A stretch of DNA of 64,000 nucleotides from Berkiella sp964496435 (GTDB lineage Bacteria; Pseudomonadota; Gammaproteobacteria; Berkiellales; Berkiellaceae), in NCBI GenBank assembly GCA_964496435.1, contig CAZBZP010000007.1:1-64000 (forward strand). Reading direction: 5' to 3'. Of this stretch, positions 1-9,153 are shown one piece after another (the first letter of the stretch is position 1; each line of letters starts with the position of its first letter). The notes under the pieces are model-generated. The model was not told where the DNA came from, made no database searches, and saw only the letters and a program-made list of their open reading frames with translations. A program made the translations under genes and the position numbers.

Positions 1-90
1 CGCGCCCTAGGTTAATCAAGAATAAGCAGTTACACAATCTTTTTTACAGTCTCCTTTTATATCAAACATTGACAAAGTACCTGCTGTTTC

Positions 91-3000
91 TTAGCGGGGT
101 TTAGCTAAAGAGGCCAATTGAGCGGTTACTTCCTTCCTAACACCACTTTTCATAGGATTTATTCCGACATTAGCGTAACTATTCCAGGCAGTGTGAAAGC
201 TTTGTTTTTTAGCGTTCTCAACAAAAGGATCTGCTTTACATTCTTTGAGCAACCATAATGCAAGCTCAGGTAAATTTGCAGAATAACTATAGTTCAGCAA
301 GGTTTGACCATGGCAATCCATTTCATTAACAAAATGTGGAGATTTTTTGAATACAAACACCAATTGATTTTTGATAAAATTGAGATCTGAATGTGTCAAT
401 AGCATCTTACAATAGGTCATTAAAGCATTGGTATCTTTGACTAAATAATTTTCAGCCATATAACCCAAGTCAAGTTTTGCTGTCATCACTGGGTATAATG
501 CTTTATAACTATAATCCCAAGTAGGTACTCTATGATACAGTGTACCCCAATAGGATGCAGCACTTTCCCCCATATAATTGGTTATTAAAGGATTGGCTCC
601 TTTTTCTAGCAAATACTTTGCTGTGGCATATTTCTTATTTTTTAGCGCCACTAATAACAGTGATTCACCTTTTGCATTTAGGGTGTTTATATTTGCGCCA
701 TAATTAAGTAATAGTTCAATAGCTTGGGTGTTACCATTCTCTGCTGCATCTAAAATTAAGGGCGTATCTTCATTTGAACTAAAATTAACGATGTCAGCAA
801 AGCTCTCTTTATAATGTAGTTTAATCTCATCTAAAAGGTAATTTAATAATTCTGCTGCTTCAACACTGTTATAACGAGAGATTAATTTAAGCTGCAAGAA
901 GCAAAACATCTTGGATTTGTTTGGAATAATACAAGGAAGTGGCATTTTTAAGCCAAAAACCAAATGATGTGCCCAATCAATTTGGCCTTCCTGAATAAGG
1001 GATAATAAATAAGGTTGATAGCCTTGCTTATATCTGTGTAATTCAATATCCATAAATCGTTGTGGTGAATCAACCAAGGTTAGTAAGACACGACGTTCTC
1101 TTTCAAGATCAGTCATGGTATTAATATCTACATCATCAGACATATTAGTCATTAGGCGTTGCTGCAAAGACTCATTTAGATTATTATCTACAAACTCATC
1201 AATATTGAGCTTTGCTGCCATAAAAGGTGTTCTGTCGTTTTCATCTAATGCTGTTAAGCTAGCACCGTTTTTAATCAATTCTACGGCAACAGCTTTGTGA
1301 CCTTTGGCAATTGCACAATGGAGCGGTGTTTGAAGCCTTCTTGTGTTTCCATTGAGTAAATCACGCTTTGTCGCTTTATCAAGTTTAGACATCAAGAACT
1401 TAACAATCTCTAACTTCCCGTGGAATGCTGCTAAATGTAAAATATTTTCATTACCCATAAATGTCGTCACCGACAAATCTGAATCGAACTTTAACATTGC
1501 CTTTAGCATTTGCACACAGACGTCTTCATTTTCAACTTTAGCGATAGCCAAATGAATTGGGCTTACGCCGCTTTGATCTAAGTGATTCGGCTCAAATTGA
1601 TTCGCAAGGAACCAATTGAAGACATGTAACATATTTTCATTAAGCGCAGGCTTGTGCATCGTTGCCGTAGCATGTCGCTTTTCAATAAAGTTTCTAATTG
1701 CCTGCGTGAAATAGTGATTTTTATTTACAATATTTCTAAATTGTTCATCAATTATTTGCTTATCACTTTCAGAATAGCTATCCATTATTTGCGATATTCT
1801 ATCCAACAGCTTTGGCGCTCTCTCTAAATCTTCAATGCTTTGCAATAGCAGTTCGGCACATTCATTGGCAACAGCTTCATGGTCAATTTTAAAACCAGCA
1901 AATATTAGGGCATTGGTAAACACATCAAATACTTTTTTAGTAAAGTTTATTGTTGAGTTTGTGAAATGGCCATATTTATGATTATTAATTTCCTCTAAAT
2001 CTTCATCGCTAAGCTCTTCACCATCCATTATTTTATCTACAATATAAGGTGGTATATTGAGTGTCTTTACAAGAAGTGCGTTCAAATTATCACTCATGTT
2101 GTAAACATTATCCATCATTTCAGGATAAGCTTCATTTGCATAGGTTGTAGCAGCAACAGTTACTGCTTTTTCTGCAAGTTCCTTCCTTTGTAATTGGCGC
2201 GCTACTTTTAGAGAATAATTATCTGTTAAATCTTCTAAAGAGATGTATTGTTGATAGGTTAATGGTTTCCCTGGGAATAAATGATCAACATAACCATCCA
2301 GGCTTGCTTTAATTTTTCCTTTAATATGTTTATCAGCGACATCTCTGGTTGCCTTTTTGGAAATTTCTGCACACAACCCACCATAATATCCTTTTACAAA
2401 ATCTCTTAAAGGACCACGATAAATAGTTTGCACAATTGGGTTTGTGATATTGCCATGAATGGCATCCTTTGTTTGATTGTAAAATTTGTAGGGAGTTTCT
2501 AATATCTCAAATGTTGTATTGACATTAGATGATGCCTTTTTAGCAATAGCTAAGCCTGGTTTTGCTGCCATATATTTGAATAGCATTTGTTTTAAACCAG
2601 GGAACATGCTCTCCTGAGCTACATAACGTGTAAAAGAGCTTGCAAAGCCATTTGCAAAAACATCACTGGCACCTTTGGTTAAAAATTTTGATAAAATATC
2701 TGAAACCTGAAGTGCAGTTTCAGCGCTACCTTTCATGGAATCCATATTTAAAGAGCTCTGCACCAAGTAACCAATGGAGGCACCGGTAATGTAATCTAAT
2801 AGGTAGCTGGTACCATATTTTGATACTAAATCCACAGAGGTATCAGCAATGATGCCACTGATTAAACTTGCTAATTCAAATCCTGCTTCTTGTCCTGCTA
2901 AAATGGTCACATTATAAATAATGCTTTCAATTCTGCCATTAAGTGCTTTTAATTTTCTGTTAGCAACATCACCAAAATAGTCACCTACTAAGCACATAGA

Positions 3001-3402
3001 CTTTTTTACAATATCTCTGACACTACTAGAGCGAACACCAGAAGAAACCATTTCATCGTCGGTCATATTAGAAATAATATTAATTAAGCCTAACTTTGAT
3101 TTATTATCAAAGCGATTTGATTGTGCATAAGAGTATAAGGATATCTTAAAACCTTTATTTTTTAATTCAGAGATAAGAAAACTGCATTTATGTTTATACA
3201 AATTTTCAATAATGTTCTTATCAAGCTCTAAATGCTGGATGACATCATCTTCACTGACGTTAAGAATTTGACATAATCTAATGAGAAATAGTTGTTGGGC
3301 TTCTTCTTTAGCTTGGAGATCTGATATAGTTTGTAATTCAAGAAAGAATTCTTCGAAGGCTTGGTTTATATTTCTCTGCGCAGCTTCTGGACCAAATAGC
3401 AT
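91..3402 (-). CDS. Large ankyrin-repeat protein, candidate host-directed effector
   Basis: 1103 residues. The first half or so (about 1-580) is helical, has no recognisable domain, and includes a Gly/Ala-rich, fairly hydrophobic stretch around 170-240. Ankyrin-type repeats follow in two blocks. Residues about 590-730 carry motifs such as SPIHLAIAKVENEDV, ILHLAAFHGKLEIVKFL and TPLHCAIAKGHKAVAVEL. Residues about 874-960 carry TPLILDAAENGNTQAIELLL and LLLVALKNKKYATAKYLL. A weaker repeat lies near 1040. No signal peptide is seen. The ATG at 3400-3402 is preceded by a GGGGAAGA ribosome-binding sequence. Ankyrin proteins of this size are common among Dot/Icm-type effectors of Legionellales, but secretion is inferred from repeat type and company only. 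Alternative: an internal scaffolding protein. Confidence 0.85.
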   Translation of the reverse strand: MLFGPEAAQRNINQAFEEFFLELQTISDLQAKEEAQQLFLIRLCQILNVSEDDVIQHLELDKNIIENLYKHKCSFLISELKNKGFKISLYSYAQSNRFDNKSKLGLINIISNMTDDEMVSSGVRSSSVRDIVKKSMCLVGDYFGDVANRKLKALNGRIESIIYNVTILAGQEAGFELASLISGIIADTSVDLVSKYGTSYLLDYITGASIGYLVQSSLNMDSMKGSAETALQVSDILSKFLTKGASDVFANGFASSFTRYVAQESMFPGLKQMLFKYMAAKPGLAIAKKASSNVNTTFEILETPYKFYNQTKDAIHGNITNPIVQTIYRGPLRDFVKGYYGGLCAEISKKATRDVADKHIKGKIKASLDGYVDHLFPGKPLTYQQYISLEDLTDNYSLKVARQLQRKELAEKAVTVAATTYANEAYPEMMDNVYNMSDNLNALLVKTLNIPPYIVDKIMDGEELSDEDLEEINNHKYGHFTNSTINFTKKVFDVFTNALIFAGFKIDHEAVANECAELLLQSIEDLERAPKLLDRISQIMDSYSESDKQIIDEQFRNIVNKNHYFTQAIRNFIEKRHATATMHKPALNENMLHVFNWFLANQFEPNHLDQSGVSPIHLAIAKVENEDVCVQMLKAMLKFDSDLSVTTFMGNENILHLAAFHGKLEIVKFLMSKLDKATKRDLLNGNTRRLQTPLHCAIAKGHKAVAVELIKNGASLTALDENDRTPFMAAKLNIDEFVDNNLNESLQQRLMTNMSDDVDINTMTDLERERRVLLTLVDSPQRFMDIELHRYKQGYQPYLLSLIQEGQIDWAHHLVFGLKMPLPCIIPNKSKMFCFLQLKLISRYNSVEAAELLNYLLDEIKLHYKESFADIVNFSSNEDTPLILDAAENGNTQAIELLLNYGANINTLNAKGESLLLVALKNKKYATAKYLLEKGANPLITNYMGESAASYWGTLYHRVPTWDYSYKALYPVMTAKLDLGYMAENYLVKDTNALMTYCKMLLTHSDLNFIKNQLVFVFKKSPHFVNEMDCHGQTLLNYSYSANLPELALWLLKECKADPFVENAKKQSFHTAWNSYANVGINPMKSGVRKEVTAQLASLAKPR

Positions 3403-3658
3403 ATGTCTTCCCCACGAAAGTTTCTGTTTATTTTTTAGCCCTGCATTCCATTATATCAGTTGACCCTACAAGCTATGATTCGTTATGTCGTACTTTATCA
3501 CCCGCCTATCTGCTTTGCCCTTTGGCCATTGCCCAGCTTAGATTTATGATTAAGCTACCACACTACTATATATATGATTGCTGTTGAAATTATGTGTAGC
3601 TTCATCAATACTGAATGCTCTTTAGCTGAACTATGTGATAGAACAAAAGGAATTGTTC

Positions 3659-4708
3659 ATGATAAAAAAACTTTTAAAATTCGGCTTTCTTAGTGTTTTA
3701 TCCGCACCAATTTGCAGCCTGGCATCAAATTATGAATTTAGCGCAAGCGGCCTCTTCTTACGCCCAGGGGGGAGTAATGACTATGCCGTTCTGGTTAGCC
3801 CTTTTAACCCAAGCGTGGCCTCGCCGATTCTCTCACCAAGTTGGGAACCTAAAGGTATTAATGCAGACTTTCGCAGCGGCTTTTCTTTAGGCCTTCGCCG
3901 CTTTTTCCCAGATTCTGCTACCGATATCAGCCTTTACTGGGCTCACATGCATGCATCAGATAGCGACACCTTTTCTGTAAACAGGGATGCGCCACCCGCA
4001 CAACAAATGACAGGACCTTTTTGGAACATAGGCCCTAATGCTGGCCCAACCAGTGAAGCCAATGGCCATATGAAAAACAGTTATGATGTTGTCAATATTG
4101 AGGTTGGCAAACATATTGATTTTGATCCCAAACTACATGCACGCTTATTTGCAGGTCTCAGTGGACTATGGCTAATGCAAAAAATCAGGGCCGATTTTGC
4201 AGGTATTGATCCTATCCTTGGACTTTATACCTTTGACATATCTGCTAAATCCAAATTAAATGCTGCTGGTATGCGTTTAGGCCTCAGTGGAGAATATAAG
4301 AGCTGCTATAAAATCAATCCTGTGGGTATGTTAGCAGGGAATCTCTATATCGGTCATTTAACACCAACCACAGAATCCTTTGGCACCGGCGCTATACTCG
4401 CTGCTGCTGGCATGCTTGAGAATCATCAATTTATTTGGCACAAACATTATACGCAAATCGTGCCAGCTATTGATGCTAAACTGGGCCTTAAATACAATCA
4501 TCCTCTTTCTAAGGTAGGCGCATTATCACTTGAAGCAGGATATATGGCTTCGGTATATATTAATGCTATTCAAAGTTATGTGCCTTCTACTTTCGTACCA
4601 GGATCGCTCGGCTTGGTTAGCGGCTCATTCTTTTTACAAAGCTTGATGAAAAATACAGATAGCTTCTCGGTGGATGGACCTTATCTCACTTTCGCCTTAA
4701 AATGCTAA
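3659..4708 (+). CDS. Lpg1974-family (Legionella-like) outer-membrane beta-barrel protein
   Basis: About 349 residues from the ATG at 3659. This start is preferred over an in-frame start at 3635 because AAAGGA (3646-3651) sits seven bases upstream and the protein then opens directly with a signal peptide: MIKKLLKF, a hydrophobic core, then a SLASNYEF cleavage region. The mature chain alternates short polar turns with amphipathic strands and ends in LTFALKC, as expected of a barrel. The FLRPGGSNDYAV segment and the later SYDVVNIEVGKHI strand resemble the Legionella Lpg1974 pore-forming family. It probably forms an outer-membrane pore or major surface antigen. It is monocistronic and ends in a strong intrinsic terminator. 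The exact substrate is unknown. Confidence 0.75.
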   Translation: MIKKLLKFGFLSVLSAPICSLASNYEFSASGLFLRPGGSNDYAVLVSPFNPSVASPILSPSWEPKGINADFRSGFSLGLRRFFPDSATDISLYWAHMHASDSDTFSVNRDAPPAQQMTGPFWNIGPNAGPTSEANGHMKNSYDVVNIEVGKHIDFDPKLHARLFAGLSGLWLMQKIRADFAGIDPILGLYTFDISAKSKLNAAGMRLGLSGEYKSCYKINPVGMLAGNLYIGHLTPTTESFGTGAILAAAGMLENHQFIWHKHYTQIVPAIDAKLGLKYNHPLSKVGALSLEAGYMASVYINAIQSYVPSTFVPGSLGLVSGSFFLQSLMKNTDSFSVDGPYLTFALKC

Positions 4709-4720
4709 GCGTTTAAATAA

Positions 4721-4754
4721 AAAAAAAGGCCTAATATTGATTAGGCCTTTTTTT
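4721..4754. terminator. Bidirectional intrinsic terminator
   Basis: Perfect inverted repeat: AAAAAAAGGCCTAA (4721-4734), a six-base loop, then TTAGGCCTTTTTTT (4741-4754). It lies between the convergent outer-membrane-protein and methyltransferase genes. The A-tract on one side and T-tract on the other let it work for both. Confidence 0.9.
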
Positions 4755-4779
4755 ATGTAAAAGCAGAAAACACAAGTGT

Positions 4780-5817
4780 TTAAGACGCTGGCCTTTGTGC
4801 CACAATGACAGAATAAGTGCTGACTTTGTCATCTATATGCAAAGTGATGTTTGTAAATCCCATTTCAGTCAACAAAGCAATATATTCATCCGTTGTTTTA
4901 AAAACAGCAACTTCTAGATCTTTCCAGAATAAATAACGATAGCCTTCGCCTAAGGCAAAATCAGGATAGGTATCTCTAAAAGCCTCACAAATTGCGATAT
5001 GACCACCTGGTGGTAAAGCATAATAAGCCATTTTTAACAATTTTCTATCTGTCTCTATAGACCAGTCCCATAAAATTCGGCAAAACAAAATATAATCAAA
5101 ACCTGTTGGGAAAGATTCTTCCTTTATAAAATCACCTTCATAAACGTTTATTTGATTTTCACGCTCATAAAGTGCAATCTTATTTCTTGCAAGCTCAGCC
5201 GGATGCGGCAAATTATAAACCGTTATTTGCATTTGTGGATTATGCCTTGCTAAAGCACAAGCAACTGTCCCATCTCCGCCGCCCACATCGAGCATGTTTT
5301 TAATATCATGAAGATTCAGCATATGCTCTAATGCATATATAGGTTGATAAGCCGTTTGGGACATCCATAATTCAAATTTGTATGCGTGTTGAGCCGTTTT
5401 AGGAGGCCAACTATATTCAAAATCACTTTGTGCGCCATGAAGTGATGCATTTAGATCGTGGGCTGCAGCCCATTTCCAAGCACTAACAATACGATCACAC
5501 ATCGCTTGTGTATCTGGATCTTCATTAAAGATGGCCTTACCGACCTTACCCAATGCATAATGATTTTCATTATCTATTTCAGTTTTTGCTAGAAAATGTT
5601 CATTGCTTAATAAATTTAACCATTTTTTGGCACGTAAAGGTTGCAATGAAAGTGTGTTGATAATATGAGATTCGGCATAGATGGCTTTGTGCTTATAAAG
5701 ATCTAACAACTTGGTTTCAACCATGGATTCAAGAAGTTTGGCTCTAACCCCCCCTGCAACCAAAGCGTAATATATAGAACGCGGCTCAGCACTTTGCAGT
5801 AACTTGTCTAAATCCAT
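4780..5817 (-). CDS. SAM-dependent O-methyltransferase-like protein
   Basis: 345 residues from the ATG at 5815-5817. A TTG 18 bases upstream is possible, but a GGGA lies eight bases before the ATG. An N-terminal winged-helix dimerisation region (YYALVAGGVRAKLLESM and following) leads to a Rossmann SAM-binding core with glycine-rich motif DVGGGDGTVACALARHNP, an acidic residue after strand 2 (ITVYNLP) and a later GDF. This is the plan of the plant-type/hydroxyneurosporene O-methyltransferase family. The family's catalytic His, normally in an HDW motif, is replaced: the sequence reads RILWDWSIE. Binding of SAM is therefore likely, while ordinary O-methylation by the His mechanism is doubtful. 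The substrate is unknown. It is divergent from the next gene. Confidence 0.75.
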   Translation of the reverse strand: MDLDKLLQSAEPRSIYYALVAGGVRAKLLESMVETKLLDLYKHKAIYAESHIINTLSLQPLRAKKWLNLLSNEHFLAKTEIDNENHYALGKVGKAIFNEDPDTQAMCDRIVSAWKWAAAHDLNASLHGAQSDFEYSWPPKTAQHAYKFELWMSQTAYQPIYALEHMLNLHDIKNMLDVGGGDGTVACALARHNPQMQITVYNLPHPAELARNKIALYERENQINVYEGDFIKEESFPTGFDYILFCRILWDWSIETDRKLLKMAYYALPPGGHIAICEAFRDTYPDFALGEGYRYLFWKDLEVAVFKTTDEYIALLTEMGFTNITLHIDDKVSTYSVIVAQRPAS

Positions 5818-5972
5818 CCTATTAATCCCAAACAACGTGCATACTTTATTAAAAGTATATCAAATCATCTGCCAGATTTTATTTGCAATTACTGGTTAAA
5901 TTTCCATTATCTATAGATTTCTCTATATCGTCGATAAATACTAAAAATGCATTATTTGGGAAATAGGTGTAA

Positions 5973-6767
5973 ATGGGTATCTTAGCTCCTTTTAAATCTT
6001 TATTTAGAAGAATTAAAGAGAGTTATCTAGGATATATATACAATAAAACCGCTGAGAATTTTCATACTGATCCCATCATTAAATATCCCTCCTATAAATC
6101 AATGGATGAATTTATTGATATCGAGCACTTAAAATCTCTCGATAGCGTAGTCTATAAGGCCATTGAGGCTTATTTAAAAGATCCCCCTAAGGATGCCTAT
6201 TTACAAAGCCCTTATGCACCTGGAGATCATTTTTTTGTGGCAGTAACAGAAAAAATTTGGCAACCCAAGATACAAGGCTCACATTTTATCTTTTTAGCAA
6301 AACATATTGGTCAATATGATTACAAGGACATTTCAGATCCAAAAATGTTTGTGCCAACACCATTTGCAGAGCAATTACCTGAGGTGATGGCCTTTATTAA
6401 AACCCTGCCGTTTAAATCGACTGCCAGAATTATGCTGATGTTCGATACCGGGGAACATATGATTAGTCCCCACAGGGATCATATCTATCCTAATCGTTGT
6501 CATGAATTTATTTGGTTTCGAACTAATTTTAAGAAAAAATTCTATGTCTCTCATGGCGGGATAACAGAGTATATTTCAAGTTACTCAGCATGGTTTGATA
6601 CAGTCAATCAGTTTCATGGTGCCGATCCCGCGGGTGAGCTTAACTTTAGCATTCGTGTAGATGGTGTTTTCAATGATGAAATTCGAAAGCTCATACCAAA
6701 ACCAACAATCAATATGGCATCAACTGCTTCTTTATGGGCTACCTTATCACAAAATGCAAAAGAGTAG
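5973..6767 (+). CDS. Aspartyl/asparaginyl beta-hydroxylase-like 2-oxoglutarate oxygenase
   Basis: 264 residues. The C-terminal half holds an Fe(II)/2-oxoglutarate oxygenase signature: H167-R-D169 in MISPHRDHIYP, a distal His at 215 (NQFHGAD), and Arg228 in LNFSIRVDG as the likely 2-oxoglutarate carboxylate ligand. The HxD...H spacing of about 46 and the following R fit the aspartyl/asparaginyl hydroxylase type of double-stranded beta-helix. The N-terminal 90 residues are not recognised. The ATG is preceded by AGGTG. The gene stands alone, divergent from the methyltransferase gene. The substrate is unknown; it could be a protein or a small molecule. The fold call rests on motif order, not on a search. 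Confidence 0.6.
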   Translation: MGILAPFKSLFRRIKESYLGYIYNKTAENFHTDPIIKYPSYKSMDEFIDIEHLKSLDSVVYKAIEAYLKDPPKDAYLQSPYAPGDHFFVAVTEKIWQPKIQGSHFIFLAKHIGQYDYKDISDPKMFVPTPFAEQLPEVMAFIKTLPFKSTARIMLMFDTGEHMISPHRDHIYPNRCHEFIWFRTNFKKKFYVSHGGITEYISSYSAWFDTVNQFHGADPAGELNFSIRVDGVFNDEIRKLIPKPTINMASTASLWATLSQNAKE

Positions 6768-6972
6768 ATTTTATTTAGATAATTTCACCCATTTCGCTTC
6801 GTAGCATTATGCTTGTCACATAGAATTGTTACTTTCTCCTATTCTTCTTATATTTGTGCGTCACAAAATCCTTACAATTGTGTTCCATTTACGTTTTAAA
6901 TTCACAATTTCTTTTATCCATTTATGTTTTAAGTTAAGATCCTTTCTTTTTCTAGAACAGGGTAGACAAAAG

Positions 6973-8208
6973 ATGATAGGTTTTAACAAAGACAAAGCTA
7001 TTGAGAGTCATTTAACAAATGCAGAACCAGAAATAGCTACTGCGCAATATATGCCCTCGGAAAATAATTCAGACACAAGTGCTGTTACAGCACCAATTCT
7101 TCCCTCTTCTGTCAAAATTTCAAAAAAAGAAAAAATATATAATTTTATAACTGGCTACATGAGAGATCATGGCAACAATTTTCCACAACTAAAATTAATT
7201 ATTGAACAATATGGAAGTAGTTGTATAAAACATGAGTTTAAAGAGCTCCTTGATGAAGGGCGCATAGTTAAATTAGCTCATGGCAAATACACATTAAAAG
7301 AACACGTTGACGACAAAACAAACATTAAAGCACCCAATTATAGAAAAAACTTTGTAAAACCAGTATATGAGTTCCTTTGCGCGTTCTGGCGTGAAAACAA
7401 TATACTTCCTATGAATAGAACAGTTGCAAAACATTTCAACATCACTGACGTGATGGTTTATTATATTATTAAAGATTTAATTAATGATAAAGTGTTAGAA
7501 AAAAGCAAAAAAGAAGATATGACTTTTAAAGAATTCACAACGCATGTATATCGATATTTAAATAGTGAAATCAAAATTAAGGTTCAATTTTACATTACAC
7601 AATATTTATTAGCACACAAGCTAATGCCAACTATCGAACAGATCTGCGAAGGCACAAAATTACATCAAGCGCATGTTGAAGGTGCTATCAGGTCAATTCA
7701 AACTCAAAATATGTTAATACAAGCACATCATGTGGCCCAAACAGTAGCTCCAAAACAACCCTCAACACAAATGTCTCCTGCAATACCGTCTTGTGCAATG
7801 ACAACACCTTTATTAGCAACACCCGTATTGGCAACGCCCCTAATTGAATCGCCACCAATCGAAACGCCCCTAATGGCAAGCCCCGCAATGGCATCCCCTC
7901 TGAGAACATCTCCCATTCCATCTGTATTCATATTTGAAAATAACCCACAAAGTCTCGCTTGTTCATTTGAATCATTGAGCACAGAGGATAAAAAGAGAAA
8001 AAGTACTTTTGAAGATTATTTAATAACATACATGGTTGAGGAATTTGATAAGGCAAGAGCACAAAGTAAATATTGTGAAGACTTATTTAGTACAAAGCCT
8101 CCCCTCTCTTTTGCTTATAGAGAAGCCGTTACAAAAGTCGCAAAACCGCCTATGCAAATACAAAAGCTATCTCAGCTAAGCACAGATAAAAAACCAACTA
8201 ATCCATAG
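6973..8208 (+). CDS. Three-winged-helix protein with (S/T)P pentapeptide repeats
   Basis: 411 residues from the ATG at 6973. The frame is open back to 6826, but that part is AT-rich and hydrophobic without coding character. Three similar segments, at about 52-105, 125-175 and 199-250, each have the helix-turn-helix-wing look of LexA-type N-terminal domains: KEKIYNFITGYMRDHGN, KPVYEFLCAFWRENNILP and KVQFYITQYLLAHKLMP. Each is followed by a second helix and, in the first, by a short wing (IVKLAHGKYTL). Residues about 278-317 are eight five-residue repeats of the type (S/T)P-x-(L/I/M)-(A/E). The C-terminal 95 residues are unrecognised. DNA binding is inferred; no enzyme domain is visible. It might be a regulator or a DNA-binding effector. 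Confidence 0.65.
   Translation: MIGFNKDKAIESHLTNAEPEIATAQYMPSENNSDTSAVTAPILPSSVKISKKEKIYNFITGYMRDHGNNFPQLKLIIEQYGSSCIKHEFKELLDEGRIVKLAHGKYTLKEHVDDKTNIKAPNYRKNFVKPVYEFLCAFWRENNILPMNRTVAKHFNITDVMVYYIIKDLINDKVLEKSKKEDMTFKEFTTHVYRYLNSEIKIKVQFYITQYLLAHKLMPTIEQICEGTKLHQAHVEGAIRSIQTQNMLIQAHHVAQTVAPKQPSTQMSPAIPSCAMTTPLLATPVLATPLIESPPIETPLMASPAMASPLRTSPIPSVFIFENNPQSLACSFESLSTEDKKRKSTFEDYLITYMVEEFDKARAQSKYCEDLFSTKPPLSFAYREAVTKVAKPPMQIQKLSQLSTDKKPTNP
7804..7923 (+). repeat. Eight-copy 15-bp coding tandem repeat
   Basis: Period-15 repeat coding for TPLLA, TPVLA, TPLIE, SPPIE, TPLMA, SPAMA, SPLRT and SPIPS. Copies are degenerate at the DNA level, so the array is old rather than freshly expanded. It lies in the linker after the three winged-helix domains. 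Confidence 0.8.
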
Positions 8209-8235
8209 TAGTGCTCTGTTGTACTCATTTCCTCA

Positions 8236-8253
8236 TTTCGCAGGGATGCGAAA
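8236..8253. terminator. Small hairpin between convergent genes
   Basis: TTTCGCA, a four-base loop, TGCGAAA, located between the winged-helix gene and the end of the PRPP synthetase gene. The stem is short and only a weak T-rich stretch follows, so terminator function is tentative. Confidence 0.35.
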
Positions 8254-8262
8254 GTGTTCTCT

Positions 8263-9153
8263 TTATTTATTCATGTTTTCATTATAACAATGAGCCACGA
8301 CTTCGCTCACATCAATTAAATTTGATGCATGTGCTATTGTATTACAAGATACTATTTTGGCTACCCCAGCTTGCTTCAATTCATCATAGGCATCATTAGC
8401 AAAAACTGGATGAACCGCAACACAGATTGACGGGTTGCTATTTTGTTTCTTAACTAATGTCACTGTTTCAATCATCGTCATTGCTGTAGAAACAATATCA
8501 TCTAATATCACGGGAGTGTATTCTTTATATTTTTCTAAGCTTGGCATGGTAATACTCACCTTTCTATCTGCACTTCGATTCTTTTCTAAAACAATAAAGG
8601 GAGCATCTACGTTTCTTGCAATTTCAGACACCCATTGACTGCTTTCCTGATCTGGACCAATAATAAGAGGTGCACTCACATTTTGCTTTATCCAAACTGA
8701 GATGGGTACTGTCGCTTGTAATGCATATGCTGGCATAGAATATAATTCATTTAATGAATGATATCGATGCAAATGGGGAGAGATGGTAATCAACCAGTTA
8801 AAATATTCTGAAAGTAACTTTGCATAATATTGAGACGTTATCCCTTCACCTGTTTTAAATGTTTTATCTTGTCTCATATAGGCTAAATAGGGCGCTATTA
8901 ATCCAATCTCACTGGCTCCCAAAGCTCTTGCTGTTTGTGCAGCAAATACCATCGGCAGCAATTTTTCATTAGGTCTATCTAAGCTTGCAATAAAAATAAC
9001 TTTTTTATTTTTTACATCTGATTTAATTTTTATCAGAGACTCACCGTCAGGAAATGAGTGGATCTCAATATTACCAAGCTCGCAGCTTATCTGTTTTATT
9101 AAGTTATCAGTAAATGAGCTTGAAGCATATAAGGCAAAAATAAGGGTGTTCAT
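8263..9153 (-). CDS. prs: Ribose-phosphate pyrophosphokinase (PRPP synthetase), short form
   Basis: 296 residues, slightly shorter than the roughly 315-residue bacterial housekeeping enzyme. It transfers pyrophosphate from ATP to ribose 5-phosphate. Visible landmarks are the ATP-binding stretch PYLAYMRQDKTFKTGEG, the catalytic-loop region ending LIIGPDQESSQWVSEIA, and the PRPP loop PVILDDIVSTAMTMIET. It is the last gene of a three-gene minus-strand operon; its ATG overlaps the stop of the phosphorylase gene by four bases, so the two are translationally coupled. Linkage to a phosphorylase and an RNase argues for a nucleotide-recycling role, possibly run towards ribose 5-phosphate, rather than being the only PRPP source. 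A second prs elsewhere would be expected but cannot be seen here. Confidence 0.85.
   Translation of the reverse strand: MNTLIFALYASSSFTDNLIKQISCELGNIEIHSFPDGESLIKIKSDVKNKKVIFIASLDRPNEKLLPMVFAAQTARALGASEIGLIAPYLAYMRQDKTFKTGEGITSQYYAKLLSEYFNWLITISPHLHRYHSLNELYSMPAYALQATVPISVWIKQNVSAPLIIGPDQESSQWVSEIARNVDAPFIVLEKNRSADRKVSITMPSLEKYKEYTPVILDDIVSTAMTMIETVTLVKKQNSNPSICVAVHPVFANDAYDELKQAGVAKIVSCNTIAHASNLIDVSEVVAHCYNENMNK

Noticed and set aside
7804..7923. CRISPR-like or minisatellite array
   Set aside because: Period 15, in frame, degenerate and without spacers; it codes for pentapeptide repeats.
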